Shown piece after piece: positions 7,810 through 16,033 of a DNA stretch of 64,000 nt; position 1 is the stretch's first letter; each line of letters begins with the position of its first letter. The stretch is from Blastococcus litoris. Lineage in GTDB: Bacteria; Actinomycetota; Actinomycetes; Mycobacteriales; Geodermatophilaceae. A program made the translations under genes and the position numbers. Below the pieces are notes generated by a model. The model made no database searches. It saw nothing but the letters and a program-made list of their open reading frames with translations, and had not been told where the DNA came from. The DNA lies in contig NZ_QCZF01000003.1 of the NCBI RefSeq assembly GCF_003075095.1, forward strand, positions 62,001 through 126,000. Reading direction: 5' to 3'.

Positions 7810-10185
7810 ATGGAGCAGCGCAGGGGCACGTTCGCCACGCTGTGCGTCCTGCTGCTCAGCATCGTCCTCGCCGGAGCTCTGCTGGCCGGTCTGCTCATGC
7901 CGTGGATCGGTGGCCCGGCGCTCGCGGCCCAGCAGTCGACCAGCCTGCTCGGTGATCCGCCGGAGGAGCTGACCGATCTGCCGCCGGCCGGCAACACGAC
8001 GGTGCTGGCCGCGAACGGCGAGCTGATCACCTCGTTCTACCGGGAGAACCGGGACCCGGTCCCCAGCGACGGCATCGCCGACGTCATGAAGCACGCGATG
8101 GTCGCCATCGAAGACGCCCGCTTCTTCGAGCACGGCGGCCTCGACGTCCAGGGCACCCTGCGCGCGCTCGTGCGGAACATCGCGGCGGGCGAGGTGATGG
8201 AGGGCGGCTCGACGCTCACCCAGCAGCTGGTGAAGCAGACGCTGCTCCAGTCGACCGACGACCCGACCGCCCGCGACGCGGCCACCGAGGAGAGCGTCGG
8301 CCGCAAGCTGCGCGAGGCCCGGCTGGCCCTCGACCTGGAGGACCGGTACAGCAAGGACGAGCTGCTCACCCGATACCTCAACATCGTCTACTTCGGGCAG
8401 AACGCCTACGGCGTGCAGCCGGCCGCTCGGGCCTACTTCGGCGTCGACGCCTCCGCGCTCACGCTGCCCCAGGCGGCGCTGCTGGCCGGGCTGGTGCAGA
8501 GCCCGTCGGACGACGACCCGCTGGTCAACCCCGAGGGCGCCACCATCCGGCGCAACCAGGTGCTGGACCGGATGGCCGAGCAGGGCTACATCACGCCCGA
8601 GCAGGAGGCCGAGGCCGCCCTCGCGCCCCTGGGGCTGGCGCCGGCACCGGCTCCCCGTCGGGGCTGCGTCGAGGCGTCCGTCGGTCCCTACGTCTGCGAC
8701 TTCGTGCAGAAGTACGTGACGCAGACGCTCGGCATCAGCCAGCTGGAGCTCGAGACCGGCGGCTACGTCATCCAGACCACGCTGGACCCCGAGCTGCAGC
8801 GCTCCGGCGACGCTGCGGTGCTGAACACGCTGCCGCTGGAGGACGAGCGGGTCGCCACCTTCAGCGCCGTGGAGCCGGGCACCGGTCACCTGCTGGCGCT
8901 GAGCGTGAACCGGATCTTCGGCTACGACGTCGACGACCCGACGCAGGAGTCCTACAACCTCAACGTCGCGCCCAGCCGGGGGGCCGGGTCGACCTACAAG
9001 GTGTTCGTGGCCGCGGCCGCCCTCGCGCGCGGCTTCTCGAACCAGTACACGCTCACCGCGCCCAGCCCCTACCGGTCCCGCGTCTACCGGCAGGACGGCG
9101 GTCCGTACACGGTGGAGAACGCCGGCACCTACCGGCCCACGCTGGACCTCACCACGGCCCTCTACCAGTCGTCGAACACCTACTTCGTCGCGCTGGAGGA
9201 CGCTCTCGGCAGCGTGGAGGAGCCGGTCCGCATGGCCGAGGACATGGGCCTCTACCAGTTCGGCCCGGCCGGTCTGCCGGAGCAGATCATCGAGGAGAAC
9301 CGCGGCTCGTTCACCCTCGGCCCGGAGGCCACCAGCCCCCTCGGCCTGGCCAGCGCCTACTCGACCCTGGCGGCCGGCGGCACGCAGTGCGACGTCCTCC
9401 CGGTCACCCAGATCCTCGACCGCACGGGCGAGCCCCTCACCGACGAGGACGGCGACCCGGTGGTCACCGCCGACAACTGCACCCCCGACGCCATCCCGGC
9501 CGGGGTGGCCAGCACGCTGAACCAGATGCTGCGCAAGGACGTCGAGCCCGGGAACCCCGGTCAGACCGCGCCGGCCGCCTACGTCCGCGGCCACCAGATC
9601 GCCGGCAAGACCGGGACGGCGCAGGGCAACGTGTCGGTGACCTTCGTCGGCTACACGCCGGAGATCACCGCCAGCGTCATGGTGTTCAACCCGAAGCGGA
9701 ACCAGAACGTGGGCGGCTTCGGCGGTGGCAAGGGCGCGACGGTCTGGCACGACGCGATGGCGCCGATCCTCGAGGCGCGCGGCAGCGGCACATTCCCGCC
9801 GGCCGACCAGACCGTGGCGAACGGCAACACCAAGCCGGTGCCCGGGTGCACCGATCCCTTCCAGTGCGCGCGTGCGCTCGCCGCGGCCGGGTTCCAGAGC
9901 ACGACCGTGCGGGTGAACAGCGACGAGCGGGACGGCGAGCTGGTCGGCACCAGCCCCGGGCGCGGGGGCCGGGCCGTCCCGGGTCAGGTGGTGACGATCC
10001 TGGTGAGCAACGGCTCGGGCTACGTCGAGCCGGCGCCCTCGACCTCCGCCCCGCCGCCACCCGCGGTGCCGCCGGTGGCGCCGCCACCCACCTCGGCCCC
10101 GCCGTCGGCGCCACCGCTCGAGGGCATGCCCCTGCCGGGCTGGATCGAGGACCTGCCGGACGGCGTCCCGCTCCCCGGCCGCTGA
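7810..10185 (+). CDS. ponA: Bifunctional penicillin-binding protein with PASTA domain
   Basis: A class A PBP of 791 residues that polymerises and cross-links peptidoglycan. After an N-terminal anchor (about residues 8-30), the glycosyltransferase domain shows EDARFFEHGG from Glu101 and GGSTLTQQLVKQ. The transpeptidase domain shows STYK at 394-397 (catalytic Ser394), SSN at 454-456 and KTGT at 600-603. A single PASTA domain follows, then a Pro-rich tail. The ATG at 7810 is chosen over an upstream GTG at 7756 because GGAGGAGG lies directly before it. Its 3' end overlaps the convergent YihY gene. Confidence 0.95.
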   Translation: MEQRRGTFATLCVLLLSIVLAGALLAGLLMPWIGGPALAAQQSTSLLGDPPEELTDLPPAGNTTVLAANGELITSFYRENRDPVPSDGIADVMKHAMVAIEDARFFEHGGLDVQGTLRALVRNIAAGEVMEGGSTLTQQLVKQTLLQSTDDPTARDAATEESVGRKLREARLALDLEDRYSKDELLTRYLNIVYFGQNAYGVQPAARAYFGVDASALTLPQAALLAGLVQSPSDDDPLVNPEGATIRRNQVLDRMAEQGYITPEQEAEAALAPLGLAPAPAPRRGCVEASVGPYVCDFVQKYVTQTLGISQLELETGGYVIQTTLDPELQRSGDAAVLNTLPLEDERVATFSAVEPGTGHLLALSVNRIFGYDVDDPTQESYNLNVAPSRGAGSTYKVFVAAAALARGFSNQYTLTAPSPYRSRVYRQDGGPYTVENAGTYRPTLDLTTALYQSSNTYFVALEDALGSVEEPVRMAEDMGLYQFGPAGLPEQIIEENRGSFTLGPEATSPLGLASAYSTLAAGGTQCDVLPVTQILDRTGEPLTDEDGDPVVTADNCTPDAIPAGVASTLNQMLRKDVEPGNPGQTAPAAYVRGHQIAGKTGTAQGNVSVTFVGYTPEITASVMVFNPKRNQNVGGFGGGKGATVWHDAMAPILEARGSGTFPPADQTVANGNTKPVPGCTDPFQCARALAAAGFQSTTVRVNSDERDGELVGTSPGRGGRAVPGQVVTILVSNGSGYVEPAPSTSAPPPPAVPPVAPPPTSAPPSAPPLEGMPLPGWIEDLPDGVPLPGR

Positions 10186-11132
10186 CCGCGGGTCAGCTCG
10201 TCCAGCGCCTGCGTCGCCAGCCAGCCGCAGATCACGACCAGGTGCAGCAGGAAGAGCCACAGGCCCAGCGCGACCACCCCGCCGACGACGTCGAGCCCGC
10301 CGAACGGCGCCCCGAGGTCCAGGGGCAGCGCCAGGAACAGCACGAAACCCTGCAGGAACCCCGACAGGCAGGCCGCGGTGAACAGCGCTCCGGTGACCAG
10401 CGCCGGCCACCGGATCGGCGCACCCGCGACGACCCGGAACCCCCACGCCAGCGGCACCGCCAGGGCGGCCAGGACGCCGTAGAAGCCGATCGCGACCCGG
10501 CCGACCGTCGCAGCAGCGCCCCCGGTCTCGGCGAGGTCGGCCATGACCGGCACGGTGAGCAGGAGCGGGTAGAGCAGCAGCGGCGTCACCAGGACGACGG
10601 GCACGGCGGCCAGCCGGCCCTTCCAGCCGGTGAGCGCCTCGCGGCGCCCGCCGAACCGCAGCAGGGCGCGCCGGAGGCCCTCGCCGTAGAAGGACATGGG
10701 CAGCAGCGCCAGCAGGCCACCCAGGAGGGACATGCCCACGCCCGCGGCGACCAGCTCCTCGACGGCGTCCGGGGCTCCGACGGCGGAGGGGAGCAGCTCC
10801 GCCAGCCGGTCGCCGAGCTCGGTCACCCGCTCCGCCGAGGTCAGCCAGGCGGTCAGCCCGAACGCCAGGACGAGCACGGGGACGACGGCGATGCCCGCGT
10901 AGAACGTCAGGCCCGCGGCGATCAGGGCCAGGTCGCGGCCGACGAGCCGGCGCCGGACACCCGACAGGACACCGGCAGCCCCCGCGCGGAGGCGCCCGCC
11001 GTGGGAGGTCAGCGCGGGTCCAGGAGGTGGCGCGCGGCCGCGTAGCCACCGAGCCCGCTGACCGCACCACCCCGGACGGTGCCGCCCGACGAGGCCGCGA
11101 CGATCCTCGGGTGCGCGGTGGCCGCGCCCCAC
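10020..11132 (-). CDS. YihY/BrkB-family inner membrane protein
   Basis: A multi-pass membrane protein of the YihY (formerly 'ribonuclease BN') family, function unknown. The family N-terminus is recognisable as GRDLALIAAGLTFYAGIAVVP, and about six hydrophobic helices follow, ending near CGWLATQALDELTRG. The reading frame then runs on for about 50 residues of Gly/Ser/Pro-rich sequence antisense to the tail of the PBP gene, so the two convergent genes overlap by 166 bp. The start is uncertain: the GTG at 11132 lies inside the upstream oxidoreductase gene, while a CTG at 11012 overlaps that gene's stop. No ATG/GTG/TTG lies between 11132 and the conserved N-terminus. Confidence 0.75.
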   Translation of the reverse strand: MGRGHRAPEDRRGLVGRHRPGWCGQRARWLRGRAPPPGPALTSHGGRLRAGAAGVLSGVRRRLVGRDLALIAAGLTFYAGIAVVPVLVLAFGLTAWLTSAERVTELGDRLAELLPSAVGAPDAVEELVAAGVGMSLLGGLLALLPMSFYGEGLRRALLRFGGRREALTGWKGRLAAVPVVLVTPLLLYPLLLTVPVMADLAETGGAAATVGRVAIGFYGVLAALAVPLAWGFRVVAGAPIRWPALVTGALFTAACLSGFLQGFVLFLALPLDLGAPFGGLDVVGGVVALGLWLFLLHLVVICGWLATQALDELTRGQRPGSGTPSGRSSIQPGRGMPSSGGADGGAEVGGGATGGTAGGGGAEVEGAGST

Positions 11133-12571
11133 GTGCCCACCTCGTCCGGCGTCGCGGCGACGGGCCAGGCGAGGTCGCCGTGGAAGATGTGCCCGCCGGG
11201 CATGGCCAGGGACTCCTCCACGTCCAGCGGTGAGGCCGCCTGCAGGCACGGCTCGCCGTGCGCGTCGCGTGCGAGGCAGTCGAGCAGCGGCTCCTCGAGG
11301 TGGGCGTCGAGCTGGGCGACCACCCGCCGGACGGCCTCGCGGCGCGTGCCGACCGGGTCGGCCCGGAAGAGCTCGGCCGGGGTGTGCAGGCCGAACAGGG
11401 TGAGGGTGTGCGCGCCTGTCGCCCGCTCGACCGGCCCCAGGACGGAGGGGTCGCTCAGCGAGTGGCAGTACACCTCGAACGGGATCACGTCCGGCAGCCG
11501 GCCGGCCGCGGCCTGGACATGGGCGGCGTCGATCTGCTCGGCGGACTCGTCCACGTGGAAGGTGCCGGCGAACGCCGTCGCGGGGTCGGTGCCGGCGCGG
11601 AGCCGGGGCAGCCGGGCCAGGACCATGTTCACCTTCAGCTGCGAGCCCGAGGGGCGCGGACCGGCGTCGGCGCCGGTGAGCTCGGCGAGCACGGCGGGCG
11701 CGGCGCCGCTGACCACGTGACCGGCGTCGGTGGCTCCGTCAGCGCCGTCGTCGTCCGTCCAGTGCACGGTGACACCGCCCGGCGACGGGTCCAGGGCGGT
11801 GACGGTCGCCCGGGTGAGGATCTCGGCGCCGGCACGGCGGGCGGCGGCGGCCATGGCCCCGCTGACGGCGCCCATCCCGCCCACCGGCACCCGCCACCGG
11901 CCGGTCCCGTTGCCGACCAGGTGGTACAGGAAGCAGCGCCCGGCCAGCCCGTCGCCGGCGTGCACGTCGGCGAAGGTCCCGATCAGCCCGTCGGTCAGCG
12001 CCACCCCGCGGACGACGTCGTCGGACAGGTGGTCGGCGACCACGTCGGCCAGGGGCCGCTCGCGGAGGTCGTGCCACAGCTCGGGATCCCGCAGCCGGCC
12101 GGCCAGCTCGTCGGCCGCGAGCAGCGGCTCGGTCAGCGTGGGGGCGAGGTCCTCGGCGAGGGTCGCCAGCCGCCCGTAGAAGCGCTGCCACCCGGCGAAC
12201 TCGCGGTCCGAGCCGGTCAGGCGCTGGAAGGAGCCGGCCGTCGCCGGGCCCTCGTCGCGTTCCACGAGCAGGCCCGTGGACCGGCCGTCGCGGACGGCGG
12301 CGGTGTAGGAGGCGACGGACCGGTCGGCCAGCCGGATGTCGAGGCCGAGGTCGTCGACGATCCGGTCGGGCAGCAGGCTGACCAGGTAGGAGTAGGCCGA
12401 CAACCGGACGTCGACCCCGTCGAAGACCTGACGGCTGACCGCGGCGCCCCCCACCTGCGGCAGGCGTTCGAGCACGAGGACCGACCGGCCGGCGCGGGCG
12501 AGGTAGGCGGCGGCGACCAGTCCGTTGTGCCCTCCGCCGACGACCACCACGTCGTAGCTGCTGCGCGTCAC
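11009..12571 (-). CDS. FAD-dependent oxidoreductase (phytoene-desaturase-like, PYROXD2 type)
   Basis: A 520-residue NAD(P)/FAD-dependent oxidoreductase related to carotenoid desaturases. The dinucleotide-binding motif VVVVGGGHNGLVAAAYLARA is near residues 7-26, followed by a second FAD contact VLERLPQVGGAA. The C-terminus has GGAVSGLGGYAAARHLL, also typical of the superfamily. No other carotenoid genes are adjacent, so the substrate is unknown; the closest named group is PYROXD2. The GTG at 12571 is preceded by TACGGT at 12578-12583 with a 6-base gap and no ribosome-binding site, fitting a leaderless start. Confidence 0.85.
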   Translation of the reverse strand: MTRSSYDVVVVGGGHNGLVAAAYLARAGRSVLVLERLPQVGGAAVSRQVFDGVDVRLSAYSYLVSLLPDRIVDDLGLDIRLADRSVASYTAAVRDGRSTGLLVERDEGPATAGSFQRLTGSDREFAGWQRFYGRLATLAEDLAPTLTEPLLAADELAGRLRDPELWHDLRERPLADVVADHLSDDVVRGVALTDGLIGTFADVHAGDGLAGRCFLYHLVGNGTGRWRVPVGGMGAVSGAMAAAARRAGAEILTRATVTALDPSPGGVTVHWTDDDGADGATDAGHVVSGAAPAVLAELTGADAGPRPSGSQLKVNMVLARLPRLRAGTDPATAFAGTFHVDESAEQIDAAHVQAAAGRLPDVIPFEVYCHSLSDPSVLGPVERATGAHTLTLFGLHTPAELFRADPVGTRREAVRRVVAQLDAHLEEPLLDCLARDAHGEPCLQAASPLDVEESLAMPGGHIFHGDLAWPVAATPDEVGTWGAATAHPRIVAASSGGTVRGGAVSGLGGYAAARHLLDPR

Positions 12572-13032
12572 CGGCGGACCGTACCGATCGAGGGCCGTGC
12601 GGCGCACCCGGCGGTCGGTCGTCCTCAGGACCCTCTTCCTCGCACGTCGCGTCCTGCTGGTTCGAGGCCTCCTGGCCCGTGGAGTCGCGGGACGAGCGGC
12701 TTCTCCAGATCCGTGCCCCGGTACCGACCTCGGGCGGGCGCCGAAACGGAGCGGGGCGGTCGGGACGTCCAGGCCGGCGGGAGCCGTGTGACGGCTGGGA
12801 CCGCTGGGATCGGGCTCGACCGTCCCACATGCCCGGTGAACTGGAACACCAAACAAAAAACATCTTTGTCATTGTCACGAGCCGGTCACGGCCCTTACGG
12901 TCTGTGTGTCCGCCGGGGCAGTCAGTGACCGCCTCCGGACGCCGTCGGAACCGGGCCGAAGAGGTCCGAACGAGGTCCGAGGACCGCGACGACAACCGTG
13001 GCAGAACCGAAGAAACGGAGAGCCGCCGCATC
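12572..13032. other. 461-bp intergenic region with AT-rich patch
   Basis: No convincing gene is seen between the divergent oxidoreductase and NlpC/P60 genes. Bases 12843-12880 are unusually AT-rich for this window and probably hold promoter and regulator sites for the hydrolase. GAGGTCCGA is directly repeated at 12961-12969 and 12972-12980 in what should be the 5' leader. The leader is long (over 100 bases if transcription starts near the AT-rich patch), so post-transcriptional control is possible, but I see no known riboswitch hallmark. Confidence 0.5.
12874..12889 (+). promoter_or_regulatory. Direct repeat GTCAC-N6-GTCAC, MtrA-type site
   Basis: GTCAC at 12874-12878 and again at 12885-12889, an 11-bp period that places both on one face of the helix. 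Direct repeats of GTCAC-like motifs are the recognition sites of the actinobacterial regulator MtrA, whose known targets include peptidoglycan hydrolase genes of the RipA type. The downstream gene is such a hydrolase, so the assignment is reasonable, but mtrA is not in this window. Confidence 0.45.
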
Positions 13033-14088
13033 ATGGCGACCCCCCTCGGCCGTGCGCTCCCCCGCACCGCCCCTCGTTCCCGGCGCACCCGCCGCGGCAC
13101 GCTCGCCCTCCTCGCCGTCGCCGGCTCGCTGTTCGCTGCGGTGCCCGCGCACGCCGCGCCCGCCACGTCCGCCGAGGCGGCGCAGCTGGTCGCCGCCCGC
13201 GGTCACGAGCTCGAGGTGATCACCGAGCAGTTCAACGAGGCGCGCGTCACCCTCGAGGCGCAGCAGGAGGCCGCCAAGGTCGCCGTCGCCACCATGGAGC
13301 AGGCCACCGCCCAGCTGGCCGCCGCGCAGCAGCAGGTCCGCGGCCTCGCCCGGAGCGCCTACACCGGTGAGGCTCTCGGGCCGGTCCAGGCACTCCTGAC
13401 GAGCGATTCCGCCGACGCGTTCGTGGACCGGGTCACCACCCTCCAGCTCGTCGCCGGCCACCAGACCGAGATCCTCGAGGGCGCCGCCGCCGCCAACGTC
13501 GCCGCCGCCCAGGCGCAGGCGACCGCGCAGCAGGCGGCCGCGGACGCGCAGGCCACGTACGACCAGGTCGCGGCGCAGCAGGCCGCCCTCCAGGCCGAGG
13601 TCGACGGCTACCGCGCGGCCTTCGCCGCGCTCAGCGCGCAGGAGCAGCAGAGCGTCGTGTCCAGCTCCCACGAGGAGCGCGCCAGCCGGTCGGACGACCG
13701 CGAGGAGGTCCCGGCCGCAGGGCCGGTCGTCGCCGACAGCGCCGCCGCCCAGATCGCCATCGACACCGCCATGGCGCAGCGCGGCAAGCCCTACGTCTGG
13801 GCTGCCGGTGGGCCGAACAGCTACGACTGCTCGGGCCTGACCTCCTACGCCTTCCGCGCCGCCGGCATCAACCTGCCGCACTCGAGCCTCGCCCAGTCGC
13901 GGATGGGCCAGCCGGTCTCCCGGGACCAGCTCCAGCCCGGTGACCTGGTCTTCTTCTACAGCCCGGTGAGCCACGTGGGCATCTACATCGGCAACGGGCA
14001 GATGGTGCACGCGCCGACGTCCGGCGACGTCGTCAAGGTCGCCCCGCTGATGAGCGGCTTCAGCGGCGCCCGTCGCATCGCCGCCTGA
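13033..14088 (+). CDS. Secreted NlpC/P60 endopeptidase (RipA-like)
   Basis: A 351-residue exported peptidoglycan hydrolase, probably cutting the D-Glu-DAP bond during division. The signal peptide has a basic start (RRTRR) and a hydrophobic core ending at AHA. Residues 50-215 are Ala/Gln/Glu-rich and predicted coiled coil, as in RipA/RipC N-terminal domains. The catalytic domain has SYDCSGLTSY with Cys266, SHVGIYIGNG with His314 and a third polar residue His326. The ATG at 13033 follows GGAG at a suitable distance. It is likely controlled through the direct repeats upstream. Confidence 0.93.
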   Translation: MATPLGRALPRTAPRSRRTRRGTLALLAVAGSLFAAVPAHAAPATSAEAAQLVAARGHELEVITEQFNEARVTLEAQQEAAKVAVATMEQATAQLAAAQQQVRGLARSAYTGEALGPVQALLTSDSADAFVDRVTTLQLVAGHQTEILEGAAAANVAAAQAQATAQQAAADAQATYDQVAAQQAALQAEVDGYRAAFAALSAQEQQSVVSSSHEERASRSDDREEVPAAGPVVADSAAAQIAIDTAMAQRGKPYVWAAGGPNSYDCSGLTSYAFRAAGINLPHSSLAQSRMGQPVSRDQLQPGDLVFFYSPVSHVGIYIGNGQMVHAPTSGDVVKVAPLMSGFSGARRIAA

Positions 14089-14179
14089 TCACCCCCAGGA
14101 CGGCCCCCCCGGGTTGACGCGTCGGTCCGGGGCGCGAACCCTGCTCCCGCACGGAGCGGCGATCGCATCGGAGGCTCGC

Positions 14180-14533
14180 ATGGCGCAGGCCTGGAACTGG
14201 ACGTGGCTGACGGTGGCCTTCCTGGCCGAGCTGGCGGCGCTCGTCGCCCTGGGTGTGTGGGGCTGGTCGGCCGGCGGTCCGACGGCGGTCCGCCTGCTGC
14301 TCGCCGTCGGTGTCCCGGCGGTGGCCGCCGTGCTGTGGGGGGTCTTCGCGGCTCCCCGGTCCGTGGTGCACGTGCCTGCCCTGGCGGTCGTGGTGAAGGT
14401 GGCCGTCTTCGGGGGAGCCGGGCTGGCACTGCTGGCGCTGGGGCGGCCCGGCCTGGCGCTCGGTCTCGTCGCCGCCGCCGCGCTGAGCGCGGTGCTCTCC
14501 GGGTCCCCCGCCGTCAGCGCTGCGTCCGGCTGA
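14180..14533 (+). CDS. YrdB-family small membrane protein
   Basis: A 117-residue protein with about four transmembrane helices and short loops, matching the YrdB (DUF2568) family by its N-terminal [19 protein letters not shown]-like segment. Function unknown. The ATG at 14180 follows GGAGG. Its 3' end overlaps the convergent hypothetical gene by 20 bp. Confidence 0.75.
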   Translation: MAQAWNWTWLTVAFLAELAALVALGVWGWSAGGPTAVRLLLAVGVPAVAAVLWGVFAAPRSVVHVPALAVVVKVAVFGGAGLALLALGRPGLALGLVAAAALSAVLSGSPAVSAASG

Positions 14534-15056
14534 CCTGCTGCAGGAGACCCCAGACGAAGGCGGCCCGGACACCCCCGGGGAGGTGGACCTCCCAGCGCGT
14601 GACCACGCCCGGGTCCACGCTGCGGGCGTCCGGGAGACCCACCACGTCGTCGAGGACGTGCTCCCAGACCAGGAGGTCGCCCGGGGACGCCGGCGGAACG
14701 GGCGAGCCCGGCATCCGGACCAGGTGCTCGTCCAGCACCGATCCGCCGGGGCCGGTGAGCACCTGCCAGGAGAGGTGCGGCCACAGCGGCAGCGGCCAGC
14801 GCCGTACCTGGACGTCGAGGTCGCCGAACCTGCGGTCCTCCAGCTCCTCCGGCGGGCCGAGCACCGCCGTCCGCAGGGTCAGCCCCCGAGGGGCTCGCGG
14901 GGCGTGCTGGAGCGCCTGCCATGTGGTGTGGGCGGCGTGGGCCTCTGCCCGGGTGGCGCCCAGCCGGGGGAGGGCGTCGGCGACCAGGTCGGGGCGCAGG
15001 TCGGCCATCCGCCGCAGCAGGACGAGGCAGAACTCCCGTCGCGCCAGTCCCCGCAC
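14514..15056 (-). CDS. Hypothetical protein
   Basis: A 180-residue soluble protein I do not recognise. The N-terminal half is helical with [19 protein letters not shown]; the C-terminal half is Trp- and Pro-rich with predicted strands. Codon third positions are strongly GC-biased, as in real genes here. The GTG at 15056 has CAGGGT (complement of 15064-15069) seven bases upstream, so it may be leaderless. Only 26 bp separate its start from the divergent ASCH-like gene, so the two core promoters lie back to back. Confidence 0.6.
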   Translation of the reverse strand: MRGLARREFCLVLLRRMADLRPDLVADALPRLGATRAEAHAAHTTWQALQHAPRAPRGLTLRTAVLGPPEELEDRRFGDLDVQVRRWPLPLWPHLSWQVLTGPGGSVLDEHLVRMPGSPVPPASPGDLLVWEHVLDDVVGLPDARSVDPGVVTRWEVHLPGGVRAAFVWGLLQQVSRTQR

Positions 15057-15082
15057 GGCGGAGACCCTGTCACCATGCCCGG

Positions 15083-15649
15083 GTGCTCATCAGCCCGGCC
15101 ACCGCCGCGGGGATCGCGGACGGGTCCGTCACGCTCGCGTTCCGGCGGTGGGACCGGCCCCGCATGCGGCCCGGCAGCACGCAGCGCACCGTCGCCGGGG
15201 TCGTCCGGGTCGACTCGGTCGAGGCGGTCGACCCGGGGACGATCACCGAGGAGGACGCCCACCGTGCCGGGGTCGCGTCGCTGGCCCAGCTGCGGACGCT
15301 GATCGACCGGCGGGAGGGCTCGACGGTCTACCGGATGCAGGTCTCCTACGCCGGTGCGGACCCGCGCGTGGCGCTGCGGGAGCAGGCCGAGCTCTCCGGA
15401 GAGGACCGCGCCGCCGTCGACCGGCGGCTGGACCGCCTGGACGCCGCCCGCGGCACGCCGTGGACCCGCCAGGTGCTCGCGCTCATCGCCGAGCGCCCGG
15501 GTGTGCGGGCGCCGGACCTCGCGGCGTCGCTCGGCCGGGACACGCTCCCGTTCAAGGTCGACGTCCGCAAGCTCAAGGAGCTGGGGCTGACCCGCAGCCT
15601 GCCGGTGGGGTATGAAATCTCACCCCGCGGACGGGCCTACCTCGGCTGA
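15083..15649 (+). CDS. ASCH/PUA-like domain protein with C-terminal winged helix
   Basis: A 188-residue protein. Residues 1-95 resemble an ASCH domain, a small beta-barrel that binds RNA or nucleotides: [20 protein letters not shown], then RVDSVEAVD and a region around YRMQVSYAG. Residues 115-188 look like a winged helix, with [13 protein letters not shown] and [11 protein letters not shown]. That combination hints at a nucleic-acid-binding role, but no function is known. The GTG at 15083 has CACCAT at 15071-15076 with a 6-base gap and no ribosome-binding site, fitting a leaderless start. Confidence 0.7.
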   Translation: MLISPATAAGIADGSVTLAFRRWDRPRMRPGSTQRTVAGVVRVDSVEAVDPGTITEEDAHRAGVASLAQLRTLIDRREGSTVYRMQVSYAGADPRVALREQAELSGEDRAAVDRRLDRLDAARGTPWTRQVLALIAERPGVRAPDLAASLGRDTLPFKVDVRKLKELGLTRSLPVGYEISPRGRAYLG

Positions 15650-15671
15650 GCGCTCGGGGAGGATCGCAGGC

Positions 15672-15995
15672 GTGAACCCCCGCACCGCCGCCACCGCGTT
15701 CCGCGTCGTCGCCGTCGCCGAGGCCCTCTCCTGGATCGGCCTGCTCATCGGCATGTTCGTCAAGTACGTGCCCGAGACGACGGAGCTCGGCGTGAAGATC
15801 TTCGGGCCGATCCACGGCGGGGTCTTCGTGGCCTACGTGGTCGTCGCCCTGCTGACCGCCCGCGTGCTGAAGTGGTCGGCCGGCACGACGCTGCTGGCCC
15901 TGGTGGCGTCCATCCCGCCGCTGGCCACCATCTGGTTCGAGCGCCGCGCGACCGCCGCGGGGCAGCTCCCGCGGTCGGAGGCCGTCGCCGCCTGA
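15672..15995 (+). CDS. DUF3817 membrane protein
   Basis: A 107-residue protein with three predicted helices, matching DUF3817: FRVVAVAEALSWIGLLIGMFVKY near the start, GPIHGGVFVAYVVVALL in the middle and TTLLALVASIPPLATIWFE at the end. These proteins are common in actinobacteria and their role is unknown. GGAGGA at 15658-15663 precedes the GTG at 15672. Confidence 0.85.
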   Translation: MNPRTAATAFRVVAVAEALSWIGLLIGMFVKYVPETTELGVKIFGPIHGGVFVAYVVVALLTARVLKWSAGTTLLALVASIPPLATIWFERRATAAGQLPRSEAVAA

Positions 15996-16033
15996 CCTGC
16001 GGCCCGCGGGGGCGGCTCGCTACGGTCGCCGAC

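Noticed and set aside
4767-8030. A 1087-codon minus-strand open frame over the acVLRF1/HelR region
   Set aside because: Antisense to well-supported genes with clear motifs; composition is that of a frame shadow in high-GC DNA.
12597-12928. Small open frames in the region upstream of the NlpC/P60 gene
   Set aside because: No ribosome-binding site or leaderless box at their starts and no recognisable protein features.
12890-13032. c-di-AMP (ydaO-type) riboswitch before the NlpC/P60 gene
   Set aside because: Such riboswitches do precede actinobacterial wall hydrolases, but I could not find the conserved ydaO core blocks in this leader. A covariance-model search would decide.
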